Part shown: piece by piece, positions 10,217 through 22,459 of the stretch
How positions within the stretch are numbered: position 1 is the stretch's first letter
How the letters are laid out: the number at the start of each line of letters is the position of its first letter
Assembly: GCA_936432065.2 (NCBI GenBank)
Contig: OW386289.2
Coordinates: 34,491,903-34,555,902, forward strand
Reading direction: 5' to 3'
DNA: 64,000 nucleotides
Source of the DNA: Rutpela maculata
Taxonomy: Eukaryota; Arthropoda; Insecta; Coleoptera; Cerambycidae
Position numbers and translations under genes: made by a program
Notes under the pieces: model-generated
What the model was told of the DNA's origin: nothing
The model's input: the letters and a program-made list of their open reading frames with translations, nothing else
The model's database searches: none

Positions 10217-11575
10217 ATTTTTTTTTTTTTTTTGGCGAGGAGGGGAAACCCACACGGGCTACCCGTCCCTACTTGGAATGGATCTGAGTGTCAGCTTCTA
10301 ACTGACTAAAACCCCTCCTCCTAGGGCTCGTCTGTAAAGAATACTCTGAGGGCACTGCAGCCTCCTGGGCTTATTGTGCTCTCCCTGCTTTGGTTTACAC
10401 TGTCCATTTTAATATTCCTGTATCACTGACAAGGTGATACAGGTCTAAAAAAGGAGTTTTGGGTCTGTTTGTGTTTGCCCGTAGATATTATACCTTCTGC
10501 GGTCCAACGCCTCGCAGTCATGTAATAATATGTTCTACAGTTTCTGGTACCTTACCGCACAGTCTGCAGTTAAGGTCGCCAGCAAACTTTCTGATTAAAT
10601 GCAGGTAGGGGAAAATGTCCCGTCAAAAGACCTGTTATGGTTCTCAACTGGATCCTTTTCCTTGTGAGCAGTTCTTCAGATTGTTTTAAACATTGATGAG
10701 TGTTTTCCCATGTCGATTTCCTGGAATATTTCTCCAGTAGTGGTACTCTTAACCCAGTCTTTAATTACCCTTCTGGCCCAGCCTTTTGTGATACCCAGCG
10801 CGGGTTCTGGGCCATAGAATATATCAGCTGCTCCTTGTCTAGCAAGTTCGTCAGCTTTCTCGTTGCCCTCATACTGGTATGTCCCGGCACCCAGAGTATT
10901 CTTACTCTGTTCCGCATACTCAGAATTTTGAGCTCGTTGAAGTTCCAAACCAGTCTGGAAGACACCTTGTTAGAGGCTAGTGCCTTAAATGCCGCCTGAC
11001 TGTCTGATGCAATTGAGATTGCTGGTTCACATATCATCGTTTAGCATTCTCGCGTACACACGAGAGACTTATACTCGCTCTTGGCCTTTCACCATGTATT
11101 CCTGCTCCAGCTCCTGTTTCCATCCTGGACCCGTCGGTATACCAGGCCAGGCCTCTGCATAAAGGATCAGGGGCACCTGTCATCCATTCTTTCCTATCTC
11201 CAATGGTGATAGTGAAGGGCTGAATGCAATTTTTGGTGTCATGTAGTCCGACCTCATGTTCAATAGAGGATCCGCTACATTCTTTATTATCCTCATGTGC
11301 CCCGAGTTGCCTCCAAGAGGAGTCGGGTTCTGAGAATTTTGTAGCTTGTAAGCTCCCATTCTGGCCTCCCCCTGAATCACAAGACTCAGTGGAGGGAGGT
11401 TTAGTAGGGTTTTCTCTCCATGGCTGCTGTTGGGACGCTTTTCATTGCACCTGTAATTCCCAGGCAGGCCAGTCTTCGCACCCGGCTCAGCCTGTTAGCT
11501 GCTGTGGTTTGAGTGACCTTAGGCCACCAAACCAAGGCTGCGTATGTGATGGTGGGTCTTATTACACATTTCATT
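10217..11575 (-). pseudogene. I/R1-like LINE 3' half with RNase H domain and poly-A tail
   Basis: Minus strand: IRPTITYAALVWW (thumb), then the RNase H part SIASDSQAAFKAL and VRILWVPGH, then after a frame change YEGNEKADELARQGA, matching RNase H motifs (catalytic D in SDSQ, late D in KADELA). The LINE ends in a run of about 17 A on the minus strand (T at 10217-10233), preceded by a G/C-rich 3' UTR. It is 5'-truncated near 11575. Stops and shifts make it inactive. Related copies lie at 31190-32490 and 52685-53460. No target duplication could be settled. Confidence 0.85.
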
Positions 11576-12900
11576 TTAAATTACATATGTTATCCTTAGA
11601 TAATACCTAAATAATGTTTTGCTATAAATGTATATGTAGTATTTGTATATGTGAAGTAGTTAAATAAATATTATATATCTATTTATCTAAAATATCGGAT
11701 TATCATTTTCGTGATGCTTACAAGAAAGAATAAGTGCGACAGCCTTCGATTTAATTGTAAGTATTAACAAAAAATAATTGAGGACTATGTATTTTTCTCA
11801 TTTGATTTCCATTAAAATGTTGGAATTCACAATTGTACTCACGGCCGCATAATCAATTCCTTTAAATGAAGGCATTTAAATGAAAATCCCGATGGAACTA
11901 ACCAAATTACGAAAAACTGATAAAATAAAACATACCGGTTTGAAATTTTGAATTGATTAATTTGCCAATCAGTTCAATCTGTGTAATCAAACTGAAACTA
12001 TTTTATCTGAATGAAGCGTCCAAGAGCTCGTTAATTTTTCAATTCTTTGCCTTTCCTGTGTAATATTCGTCCTTTCGAGGGAGAGCATAGTGATACTCAA
12101 TTTAAGTTTTACACGATATCTTTATTACTATTTATATATGCATTCTGCTGCTCTCTATGAGGGCTGACTGGATTCTCCACATTCTAATTAATCTAATACT
12201 AACCTAAATTAACTATTTTGCTTACCTATTATTTATATATACACAAATAACAACTAATAGATAATATTTTGAGATGCACTGGACTTGACCTACTTATCAA
12301 TTACTTTCATTAATTGTTTGCATTTCATTATCCAGCACACCTGTAGTTCTGTAATGTATTAAGTGGATAAATATGTGTACACTATTTCATTTTAATGTTA
12401 TCACAAATCTATTTCAATGGATTAAGGCGTTCTCGACGACTTACTAAAGTAATCTGCTGATGTTCAGTCAGCGTTTAGGAATTAAGTGCTTTTTTATTCG
12501 TCTTCTGGCCTTCACAGTTGTGTTACTTGCTAATGTGGTGAAGCTTTTGCCGTTTTATGCCGATTATAAGGGTTTGTTTTAAAGTAGGCGATTTCCCTAA
12601 TGAGACGTGAGTATCCAATGCACGACAGAATTTCGTAGATGTAGATCTAAAAAATACTAAATAAGATTATATATTTACTAAATGTAATTAAAAGAATGAA
12701 AGATAACATTTGACTTGGTTTCTATACGTGAAACTAATTTCTATTCAAATATATTATCTTCACATAAAGTGTTTTTATTGCATTACATTTTACTTTGTAC
12801 AATCGCTTATTCAAATTGAAATTCTGAAAATTTACCACAATCCGCCAAACGTGTCCTCATTAACGTTTTTAAGGAACGGTAGAAAATAAACTAGATGCAT
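11576..12900. other. AT-rich spacer, nothing recognised
   Basis: No domain, inverted repeat or repeat shared with other parts of the window was detected by eye. Confidence 0.4.
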
Positions 12901-13594
12901 TATACCCTTCGTCGGATTATCGCATTTTCTACCTATACAATTGTGTCGAATATTTTATAGTACACCTAGCAATTTTTTGAAAAAAGTTTTTTAGGTCTAA
13001 CTGCTACATTTACAATTTTAATCATCACCTGATAATGCTATCTTGATTGGCGAAACATTTCTCAGTATACTATGCAGTATTCTTGTGTTTGTAGAATCTT
13101 ATCAAAGATTACAACATTTACAACACTCTTCATGCGCATTTTTTTCCTGAAAATGCTTAATTACTCTATCCTATATTTACTGATTGATTTTTTCAAAAAC
13201 AACAGAGTTCTTCCTCTAGCTAACAATAACTTACCATCCAAATTTTAGTTAAATTTCAATTCAATTCATTTATTCAAATATCATACAGATTTGTTTTATA
13301 ATGTTACATCAAAGAAGAATTGCTTAAAGCCTGAAGAGGTTTGTTTGCACTTAATTATAATTATATTTAATAGGTATAATAATAATCATCATAGTACATG
13401 TGTCCTAGTACATTTATCAACATTAAATAATAAAGGATTGTATACGAATGTTTGATCGGACTTCTTAAGTTAAGGTGCTTAGAAGAAATGTAACGGACGG
13501 GGCGACAGACAGACGAACAGCAATATTTACGGTTTTATAAATGTGCTGACCAAATGCAATATACATTTCGTTTTCATATTTGCGAAGAGAATAT
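12901..13594 (-). mobile_element. M2 hairpin-ended element, copy 2 (diverged)
   Basis: Same orientation as copy 1. The left end is TATACCCTTCGTCGG, the right end TGCGAAGAGAATAT, and the inner tract CTTCCTCTAGCTAACAATAA and the GACGGGGCGACAGACAGAC region near 13495 match. The central tRNA-like part is not recognisable, and 13245-13450 is a later insertion. Confidence 0.7.
13245..13450 (-). mobile_element. LINE 3' end inserted in M2 copy 2
   Basis: Interrupts M2 between CCAAATTT and GATCGGA. On the minus strand it ends with AATAAATGAATTGAATTG, a 3' tail of short repeats. No coding part is present. Confidence 0.45.
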
Positions 13595-15095
13595 TTATGT
13601 AGAAAGGGACATAGGTTGCTTCATGTATAAAAATCTAACCTCACTTTAGTTTCGGCATCTTTTAACTGTCTTGTTTCGGTTGTACGTACAGGAAAAGTTC
13701 ATGAAGTAAACAAGTATATACAAAATTCTGCAACTCCAAAAACAAATAAAAAAATACAACACACTGCAATTAATTTTATACTTTTTAAAAATTTAAATAT
13801 TCGCGCCACCCACAAAATATGCAGCGTTGCAAATCAATTTAGTTTTATTTAGACAAATTTAGGACTAAAGATTTATTAAACTTCCAATAACTTTTATACT
13901 AGACGGACGATTTTTTCAGGGTTTTAACAGAGTGTTAATAAGAAACTACTTACTGTTATGTTAGTTTTTGACGCACATTTCTAAAAAATTGTAGCATTAA
14001 GAGAGAAAATTAAAGTATCCGAGCTCTACTATGTCAAGTAAGGCATATTTGTCAAACTTTCCGAGTCGATTACTCCGAAACTAAATGGACGATTTTATTT
14101 TGATTGAAGGTTCAAGAGTAAAATTACTTTATTTATTAGTATACCAAATTATACTGTAAAAGTTCATTTTAGCATACAAGTACCTTAATACAGTTTTATG
14201 AAAACTATTTTTTCTACTTTCTCTTATTCTGATAAATCGTAACCAATAATTTCCGACAAAAACAAACTATGTTAAGATATTACGTCTATAGCAATGCATA
14301 ACAGTAGTGATAAAGTTCATCATTTTTTAAAATAATTATAAAATGATTTTATCTCTTCTAAATATTACCTTAAGTTGGTTATTTAGCTAATTATTTCACA
14401 ATGTTAAAATTGTTTTGTTTAAAAATCAAAATAAAATACAAATCTTCTTGACGTTGAAATTTTTAACAAAGCAGTCTTTACTTCTCTCTTTTATGCATGA
14501 GCTATTTGATTATCTGAACTTTGCCGGAAATTGTGCCCAAGGCATCACCTATAAAGAGCAAACTTTGGCAGAGTACGATGTATGAAAGCTGGCCTGTTTT
14601 CAGAAAGAATTCAGGGGTTTATTTTTCCTTCCAACCCTATTCAGAGTTTACACAAAGAACTTGAGATATGCTTCCTGGCCCATTGAGCTTTTTCCGAGAG
14701 TTAATTATTTAACAATATTAGGAAGGCCTAAGTAGCATTTGATTTTTACCTCAATTTGTTTCTCTGGAAAATACACGTTTCCAACGTAACTCATACGAGT
14801 GGTTTGGAATAATTCATGATCTGTGAAGCGTGTGAAAGCTTGGGGCTTTAAAACATTTTGCACCCCGATACACTCCTGACATGAACAGTTTTCATACCTC
14901 AGTTATCTTAATTCCAAATGTTTTACAAAATTCAATAACGATCATAACATTTTAAGTCACCAATAACAAGTTACTCTGGATATGCTGGGTGATATTTTTA
15001 AAGGGAACCATCCTTGTATCTTTGTTAATACTGAATTTATACTACATTTCATCCTTTGGAATTTTTTATATTGATTTATAAGTTGTTATTAACAT
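13595..15095. other. AT-rich spacer, nothing recognised
   Basis: No feature could be supported. Confidence 0.4.
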
Positions 15096-15099
15096 TCGC

Positions 15100-15300
15100 T
15101 CTCTTCCAGACTTATGACCCTATTAGTATACTCCCGGTTTTATAAAATATTTTTGAAAAAAATATTTATGAACTATCTTAATGAAAATAAGTTGTTACCT
15201 GAATGTTAATTTAGGTTTAGAAAATGCCATAGCCCATCCCAGCCTTATTAAATGTCACGAATAATATAATCAGAACCTGCGACGGTAAAAAAATTACGGT
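15100..15300 (+). pseudogene. CR1-like LINE reverse transcriptase fragment
   Basis: Plus-strand text YDPISILPVL..NIFEK, then after shifts NKLLPEC..RFRKCHS and ALLNVTNNIIRTCDG, i.e. the fingers region before motif A. The homology stops at 15304, where a CACAGTG-started element begins. Confidence 0.6.
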
Positions 15301-15304
15301 GTCG

Positions 15305-15715
15305 CACAGTGGGGGATTTTGCTATACTTTTTTTCAAAATGCTGTAAGTCGCTTAATTTTGAACGGATTTTGATGCGGTTGGGATTAAAATGCTTGAAAA
15401 GCTGCCCTCTTTGATGACCAAGAGCCACTTTCTCATAAACTATCACGTACAACCCCTAGAAAATGTAATATCAACCCCTCAAATAGGGAAAATTACAAAA
15501 AAAATTCAAAAAGGAAAAACCTATCTGACATTTTAAAAGCCCAGTGCCATTTTTCTTACATCCAGTAACATTTTTTAAAAAATTGAAGTTTTATTTAAAA
15601 CCCTTCTTTTAGGAATTGATATTATATTTTTTAGGGGTTGTACGTAAAAACGGAGAAATGGAAAAAGGAGACAAAAAATACCTTATAAGGCCCATTTTGA
15701 GCCGCCAATATTCAT
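15305..15715 (+). mobile_element. Transib-like or related element, truncated
   Basis: Starts with the heptamer CACAGTG followed by GGGGGATTTTGC. Internal inverted arms lie at 15445-15474 and 15616-15645 (ACGTACAACCCCTA and complement). The right end is lost at the M1 copy that begins near 15720. TGTCG precedes the heptamer but no second target copy is seen. Confidence 0.4.
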
Positions 15716-15719
15716 TTTT

Positions 15720-16229
15720 TCCATTACATCCAGACTCACAACGAAAACATTTTGTATGTGGAAATAATTGTTTATGGAATATAATATTTGAAATCGTCTA
15801 CCTCAAAAACTCATAAAAAGATATCCCATATCGGTAGTGGGGTGGGGGTGGTGATAGAGGGTGGTAGTGGGGAGACCTTAGCTTATCTTGTATATACTAA
15901 ATAAGAATTTTATGGACTTTTATTTACTTGATTTACCTATTTACCCCCAATTTATCTCCCAACCCTTCGACGGAATAAAATGAAAATATAATCTAGTTCC
16001 AGATCCCATTAATCCCAAATTCATTAAAGTACATGCGCGAGCCAAATTTCAAGTCAATATCTTAAACGGTTCCAGAGTAATCGTGCGCACAAAAAAAAAG
16101 TTACAGGCAGACAGACAGACATTTTTTTTTGCTCAAACTTAAAATCTCGACGTTTCATGACATTCTATGCCTATTTGAACAATAAAAATTTTCAAAAATT
16201 TTTTGTCGTTATACTTCCACTGGATGTGG
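15720..16229 (-). mobile_element. M1 MITE, copy 3
   Basis: Reverse-orientation M1 copy ending in the hairpin ACTTCCACTGGATGTGG. The outermost terminal block (AACCGCTGCCC) is lost. A GACAGACAGACA tract lies near 16110. Confidence 0.85.
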
Positions 16230-16705
16230 TGTGGTGTGATACAACTAAAATATGCCTAAAACTAAAAGGTAAAAGAATACGATAAAGTACTGCCTATTAA
16301 GTATAATGAATGATTAATAGAATTATTAATTTTTTATGCATTTAAAAAATCACCGAAAGAATAAAATGCGGTTTCAGGTAAGTATAAGTTGTTTTTTAAA
16401 GGAATAAATATTATTTATGAATATTAATTCTCTTGGCATAGGCTTTGACGGCGTTATAATATTTTTTAAAAGCTGTAGTGTTGAACTGTTATTCTGAGAT
16501 CAGGCCTTGTCATCACTCGATGTAATCATTATTTTTTGTGAACTCATTTGTGATGTGTTTAATGAACTAAACTAATTTGTATATTTACAGGGAAGGGATG
16601 ATACGTACTTTCAATTCATTGAAGGAAGCTTTACAAGAATTTCTGCAAGATACGTTCATCATACATCTTTCTAACTATGCATTTTGGGTTAATACTTTCT
16701 GTCAA
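16230..16705. other. Spacer, nothing recognised
   Basis: AT-rich with no supported feature. Confidence 0.4.
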
Positions 16706-17484
16706 TATATAGTTGCGGCACAATCTGTTTGGACCTAGACATTTTAGGTACCCAGCTGAATTTTTCAGAATATGTAGCCTACGATACGTACAATAACATA
16801 CTGAAAGTCCCGAAGAATCCGAATTGAGCGTTAGCGTTAGCCGCCATGTTGAAAAAATGGCACGCGCGCGTAGACGAAAATCGCAAATTGGAAAGCATTT
16901 GTACCAAATTTCTAGAACCAAAATGTCTATATACGTAAACTGCTAAAGAGATTTGAAGCGGTGAAAGATAAGAATTTGGTCTAGCTGCAGATATAATTGC
17001 CTCTGCAAGAGCCAGACTTTTCCTTTTAACAACATTATTGTCAACTTTTCTAAATTTTATTATAGTGTCCAGCAATAACATTAAAGATTCTGGAATCTGA
17101 TGTATTTACAAGTACAAATCATATTTTTTTAAATGAAAAAATACAAATCCTCAAAAAGTAATTTTTACTATTAACTATAATTGTTACACTACTAATAAAC
17201 AATTTATTATAGTTTCTTAAATTCGTATCAGAGACACATTCTTTGGCTTTAATTTATTTTTTAAATATTAAAATCGATTAATAGATAAGGCAAGAAGAAA
17301 TGTTTTCTTCAGCGGCGCGCGCAAGCCATTTTTTCAATATGGTGGCTAACGCTGAACTCGGATTCTTCGGGACTTTTAGCATGTTATTATACGTATCAAA
17401 AACTACATATTCTGAAAAATTCAGTTGGGTACCTAAAATGTCTAGGTTAGGCCTATTTTTTTCAGATTGTGCCACCACTATATA
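16706..17484. mobile_element. TIR element with about 190-bp inverted repeats
   Basis: Arms 16706-16885 and 17295-17484 are inverted copies (GGCACAATCTG, CTAGACATTTTAGGTACCCA, AAGTCCCGAAGAATCCGA). The termini read TATATAGTTGCGGCAC and GTGCCACCACTATATA, so a TA target is likely. About 400 bp lie between the arms and include the coding fragment at 16880-17081. This looks like an internally deleted, non-autonomous DNA transposon. Confidence 0.85.
16880..17081 (-). pseudogene. Coding fragment possibly from the FEN-like/CXC family N-terminus
   Basis: Minus-strand frame from 17081 reads SLALAEAIISAARPNS, then YLSPLQISLAVYVYRHFGSR, then NLVQMLSNL, and runs straight into the inverted-repeat arm. From memory this resembles the segment near the N-terminus of the large uncharacterised family whose C-terminal part (HEEADT, GCDxT, CXC) occurs at 41-43 and 57-62 kb. 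The match is short and unverified. If right, the TIR element is a deletion derivative of a related transposon. Confidence 0.35.
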
Positions 17485-18253
17485 GGGAGGAACGCCAGAA
17501 TATTACCGCATATTCTAAAATACTCTGTACATATGAAAAATAAAATATTTTGGACTGTCTATTAAAAATGGTATTTATCTCATCTCATCGAACACACAAA
17601 AGTCCTAAAAGAAAACTACAATCCACTCACATTGAAGAAACCCAAAGAACCAGTAACTAAAATTAGAACTACAAATAAAGCAAAAGTACTGACAATTTCA
17701 ACTTCTTAAATTTTTTTAGAACATCCTGTTTATATAAAGTCGACTCTACCGACCTTCAAGACTAGGTACTTTATTATTTACGTCTTCTTTGTGTATGTTC
17801 GTACTTTTTACAAAGGATATCGGTATAAATATGTTAAAAAATCCTACCCTCTTTCTTGCATACACTCTCTCTTAATAGAGCTAAGGAGTATTATCTCAAA
17901 TGAGGTTTGTTTGTTAATAAAATGAACTTTTTGTATTAACGATCAGACATGCTATAACAGACCCTCTTTTGTCTCTTGTTACATTTGAAAAACACATCGC
18001 AATACACTGCAGGTTATTAGTTTAAATCATTACAAATTTTACTGATTGAATGTTGTAAAATGTGGATAACGATATATGTACCAGCTGCCAAATTTTTATT
18101 AATATTATCTATCTTATACAATTTTTACACGAAATACCTTTATTTGGTTTATATTTATTAATACTAATAAATCAAATATCCACGTAAGTGTAAAATTGAA
18201 ATGATGAATGAATATACGTGAAATGTACTATAGGCACTGACTATCTAAAGTTT
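17485..18253. other. Spacer, nothing recognised
   Basis: No supported feature. Confidence 0.4.
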
Positions 18254-18380
18254 CAGTGGGGGTCAGCTGTCAAATACTTGCGCTGTTTGAACATAATGTA
18301 TCGTCAAAGTTCTTTAATATAATAATTACGGGGTTAGGTTTTTATTAAAAATTGGACAGATTGACAGCCGACTCCCATCA
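18254..18380. mobile_element. Short TIR element
   Basis: Termini CAGTGGGGGTCAGCTGTCAA and TTGACAGCCGACTCCCATC are imperfect inverted repeats about 125 bp apart. Flanks AAAGTTT and AAAGTGT could be a degraded hAT-type duplication. Confidence 0.45.
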
Positions 18381-19084
18381 AAAGTGTTAAGATTCTCCGC
18401 AGCAAAGCACTACCACGCAATGTGATTAATATGCATATTGAGATTAAAGATGGCAAATATTGTTTATAATTTATTATTTGTGACATATTCATGATTTCTT
18501 ATGTTTATTGGATATTTTGCCACTGTAAAAATATTTAAAAAAAATTGATGAAATAAACTTCTGATCTTTTCCCATTAATTTGGTTTTATTTGCCTATTTG
18601 TTAGTCAGGTAGTTTCTGTGATATACGCTCATTTCTCAAATTTGGGATACGATTTTGATTTAAGTAATGAGTGCTCTGATTTCTAAAGGTAACATTATAC
18701 ATAACCGCAAGCAAGCATTTTGAGCTGTTTGAATTAGATAGACGATATGCATTGGCACTAATGATTAATATATACTATATCACTACAATCAAGAACTGAG
18801 ACAACGAGGCCGTTACACACAGGAAATATTTGGCAGTAGGTAACTTTTTAAACGACTAAAAGGCGAGCATACTCTATTAGAAATAAGCGAAAAGTAAGTA
18901 TGTCATTCATGACTACATACGCTTCACTTAATTTGGATATTTTATCATTATCAATTTTAACAATAAAATCGAATAGATTTTGCCTGAAATATTTTGAGCC
19001 CTTATCGTTAAAACAGGCTTAAATGCATTAGTTATGCAAGTTATGGTTCAAAGGAATTTTTTTGTAAATCTACGAGATATCTCT
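18381..19084. other. Spacer, nothing recognised
   Basis: No supported feature. Confidence 0.4.
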
Positions 19085-20290
19085 TTGTGCAGCGCTATTT
19101 TATTATATGGACAAATGCCAAGAGTCATCTGCATACTGTGAATATTGAACTTCACCATTCATGTCTGCGACGTATATTAAAAATAAAAGGAGTTCCAAAA
19201 TGAACCCTTGAGTTACACCTTGATATAATGGCGCAAATTTGTGTTTAACAGTCTTATTATCTATTACTACAACTATTTATTGCTTCCTGGTGGTTAAATA
19301 CATTTTAAAAAATTGATGCAATCATTAGAAAATCCGAAATAATGCAACACAGAGAACCAAACTAGTAAATTCAACGTGCCAAAGGCTTTACTAAAATTGA
19401 ATAGTACTAGACAGGTTTTTTTACAATTAACTATTTTTATTTATTTGTTTTTATCATGATTAGAGAATATTATTCAGGTATCATGCAAATCACAACTTAC
19501 ACACTCTTTTATTTATTATGAAAATACCTATTTTCTGTATATTGTTGCCTTAATCTGGGCACACTAATATACTAGTCAGGTAAATACTTTAAAACACTCA
19601 TTATTGGAGAACCAATCAAACAACTACTCTAGGCAGGTTTATCGTTATCTGTGTCTTGATAAATGCCATTAGCTACTTTTATAAGTGCAGTGGAAGTGGT
19701 CTGATTTTTTCGAAAGCCCGATTGTTTTGAGTAAATTAAATAATTTTCATTGAAATAAGGTAAAAAGAGAAGGGCCCATAAGGCCGGTTTTCGGCCTAAT
19801 TTATTTTTGAACAAAAAAAAAAAACTGAAAAACATTTTTATTATTTACTTACTGTCAATATCGAATATACCCCAAATGAAACGTTCCCGCACTCACCTCC
19901 CCCTTTTGAACTCCCCTAAACTATTAAATAATCAGCATTCATTTGATTTTTTGCAGGTCATTGAAACATTTTAGCATGACTGTTGCTGAATAAGGATATT
20001 TTTGATTTTGTACGTGTATTTTCGTTGTTTCGGAAGAGTTGGGAGGGGGAGGGTGACAGAGGGTAAAAATAGGGGAGTGTGTGTGGAAAGTTTCGTTTGG
20101 GGTGGAATCTATTTGATATTGATAGTAAATGATAATAAAATGTTTTTCAATTTTTTTTGTTCAAAAATAAATTAGGCCGAAAACCAGCCTTATGGTTATG
20201 AACACATATTTTTAGAATCCTGGAAATTATGGATAAGATACTAATAGGTCAAAAATATTTTAGTTCTATAGGATCAGCTATTGTTGGGAG
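19085..20290 (-). pseudogene. CR1-like LINE reverse transcriptase, interrupted by a MITE
   Basis: Minus-strand order: PISILSIISRILKICVHN (20290-20195), the MITE, then YFNENYLIYSKQSGFRKNQT and TALIKVANGIYQDTD (19760-19630), a gap, LVLFNFSKAFGTL (motif A), then GVTQGFILELLLFLIYVADM and YSQYADDSWH (motif C, about 19120). Motif order is normal. Frameshifts and a glycine in motif A mark it as dead. The stretch 19440-19620 between motifs has no RT similarity and may be another insertion. Confidence 0.75.
19781..20190. mobile_element. Mariner-type MITE with about 120-bp TIRs and TA target
   Basis: AGGCCGGTTTTCGGCCTAAT at the left and its near-complement at the right. Inverted similarity extends about 120 bp inward on each side (AATTTATTTTTGAACAAAA, TGAAAAACATTTT, ATGAAACGTTCCC). 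Flanked by TA at 19779-19780 and 20191-20192. It interrupts the LINE, whose reading resumes on both sides. Length 410 bp, no coding sequence. Confidence 0.88.
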
Positions 20291-20854
20291 AGCCTTAACT
20301 ATTGGAAGAGCCAGCAATATGGAAATACACCTTTAAGAATAGTTACTTATAGCAAATATTTGCAAAATTGATGACATTGAATATAATACTAAGCACAATA
20401 AGCTTTAGTAGTTATCGATAATAAGAAAAGTAGAAATAATTTACCGACAGCTATGTATTACAAGGATAAACATTATATAGACGGCAATGAGTTGGTAAAT
20501 GGTTTTGCTGAATATTATTGTAGTTCATATATCATGTCTAATGTTCCTTATATTATAGGATTGTGCTAGTTTATTCACAATTCCTCTTATATTTTTATTT
20601 AATTTGGCCATTAAATCTAATATATTTCCTAATACAGTAAATGTTTTATAACAATTCCTATTCATAAAACAAGGTGAAAAAAATAATATTAAAAATTACA
20701 ATTTTTCCAAGGCTTTGGAAATTTTGTTATATGAACAAACATTTTCTTATGCAAAGAATCGCATTACTGAAAGCCAGCACGTTTTTTAAGGCAAGATCTA
20801 CCTCAACTAACCTTTTTTGTATAACACAAATATATCTGATGCTACTCTCACTTA
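20291..20854. other. Spacer, nothing recognised
   Basis: AT-rich. May contain eroded upstream parts of the neighbouring LINEs. Confidence 0.35.
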
Positions 20855-22245
20855 CAAATTACAAGTCGACGTAATTTACACAGACTCCACTGAAGCATTT
20901 TACAGACACAGTATTTTATTTTCAAAATTTCAACAATTTGGCTTTTCATGAAATTTTCTGTAATTTTACTTCCACATCCAGCGGAAGTATAGTAACGACA
21001 AAAAAATTTAAAAAATTTTTTATTGTTCAAATAGGCTTAAAATGTCATGAAACGTCGAGATTTTAAGTTTGAGCGAAAAAAAAATTCTGTCTGTCGGTCT
21101 GTCTGTCTAACTTTTTTTGTGCGCATATTTACTCTGGAGCCGTTTAAGGTATTGACTTGAAATTTGGTACACATATGTACTTTAACGAGATCTGAAACTA
21201 GATTATATTTTCATCTTATTCCGTCGAAAGGTTGGGGGGTAAATTGGGGTAAATTTGATGTAAATGGGTAAATCAAGCAGGTAAAAGTCCATAAAATTGG
21301 TATTTAGTATATACAAGAGAAGCTAAGGTCTCAAAAAAATTTTTGGCATTAGCCACCCCCATTACCACCCCATTATTAAAGGAGATGAAAAAAAAATGTG
21401 ATTTAGTGTATGTACAAGAACCAGAAACCTCAAAATATTTTTTTACTTCAGCCACCCCCACTACCGCCCCCTATCACCACCCCCACCCCACTACCGATGT
21501 GGGGTATAGTTTTATGGGTTTTTGTGGTAGAGGATTTCAAAAATTATATTATTAAAGTTCCATAAACAATTATTTCCACATTCAAAATTTTTTCGTTGTG
21601 AGTGACCTGGATAGAAAATCTGGATGTGGAAGTAGTGATTCCTTGGCAGCGGTTTTTCAAATCATATTGAAAATAGACACCATCATGTTGAATACTGTTG
21701 CCAACGGTCTACGGAATTTATATCTACTTCGGGTGTACCCACGGTTTATGTTAGACCTATTATTCTTCAATATTTTTTATTAATGACATTACAGATGAAT
21801 TGTCAATTGTCTCCTAGAGCAGATGAAGTTATACAATAAAGTAAATGATGTTAATGATTAGTGGCATTACAAACTGCCTTTGATAAAATCAATGAATAAT
21901 GCAATTTAAACAAATTACAGTTGAACATAAGGAAGTGTATGTTCTAGGTTTTATTAACAAACATAAATATGTCGAATTTAATTATCATTCAAAAGATTTA
22001 GTATTTTCACGTCCATCAATATTCCATGACCTCACCAATAAAAGTTTTGGAACACTTGGATTTACACAGTGTTATTACGATTTCAACACGTTGAAACGTT
22101 GAAACTACTATATACATTTTTTGTTTCATCCAAATTGGAATATTCGTCAATTATTTGGTCTCCTCGTTATACCATACCTACATATTCGGCAAATGTAGTT
22201 TTATATATCCTGAGACGAACGAGTGCAAGAAAGAAAACAGAGAAA
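20855..22245 (+). pseudogene. LINE reverse transcriptase interrupted by M1 copy 4
   Basis: Motif A appears as QVDVIYTDSTEAFYRHSILF at 20861-20920. The M1 element follows at 20968-21657. After it the RT continues across frames: SGVPTVYVRPIIL (motif B), RADEVI (degenerate motif C), then LGFINKHKYVEF, NKSFGTLGF and LKLLYTFFVSSKLEYSSIIW (thumb) up to 22185, where a foldback element cuts in. Dead copy. Confidence 0.75.
20968..21657 (+). mobile_element. M1 MITE, copy 4 (full length)
   Basis: About 690 bp. The 5' end is an imperfect hairpin ACTTCCACATCCAGCGGAAG. Inside are GTCTGTCGGTCTGTCTGTC, TTTGTGCGCA, and the C-rich tract. The 3' end is GGATGTGGAAGTAGTGATTC followed by CAGCGGTTTTT. It sits inside a LINE, so it moved after that LINE. 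Confidence 0.9.
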
Positions 22246-22459
22246 TTAGGAAAAGAAAGACGGATATACTGCTCCCAGCACGCACCAATCTTATTTTTAT
22301 CACCTTGTCATGTATCAACGCCGGGCATCGGTATCTATCGCTTCTAACCGCAGATGCATTGTAGTGGGAGTATATCGGTCTTTCCTTTCCTAATTTCTAC
22401 GTTTTCCTTCTTGCACTCGTTTATCTCAGGATACATATATAAAACTACATTTGCCGAAT
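22184..22459. mobile_element. Foldback MITE with about 95-bp arms
   Basis: ATTCGGCAAATGTAGTTTTA at the left and its complement at 22440-22459. Arms of about 95 bp share GAGTGCAAGAA, AGAAATTAGGAAA and GATATACT. It interrupts the LINE thumb. Length about 276 bp. Confidence 0.85.

Noticed and set aside
16779..16880. Coding continuation of the 16.9-17.1 kb frame
   Set aside because: This part lies in the inverted-repeat arm and the similar frame in the other arm is explained by the repeat itself.
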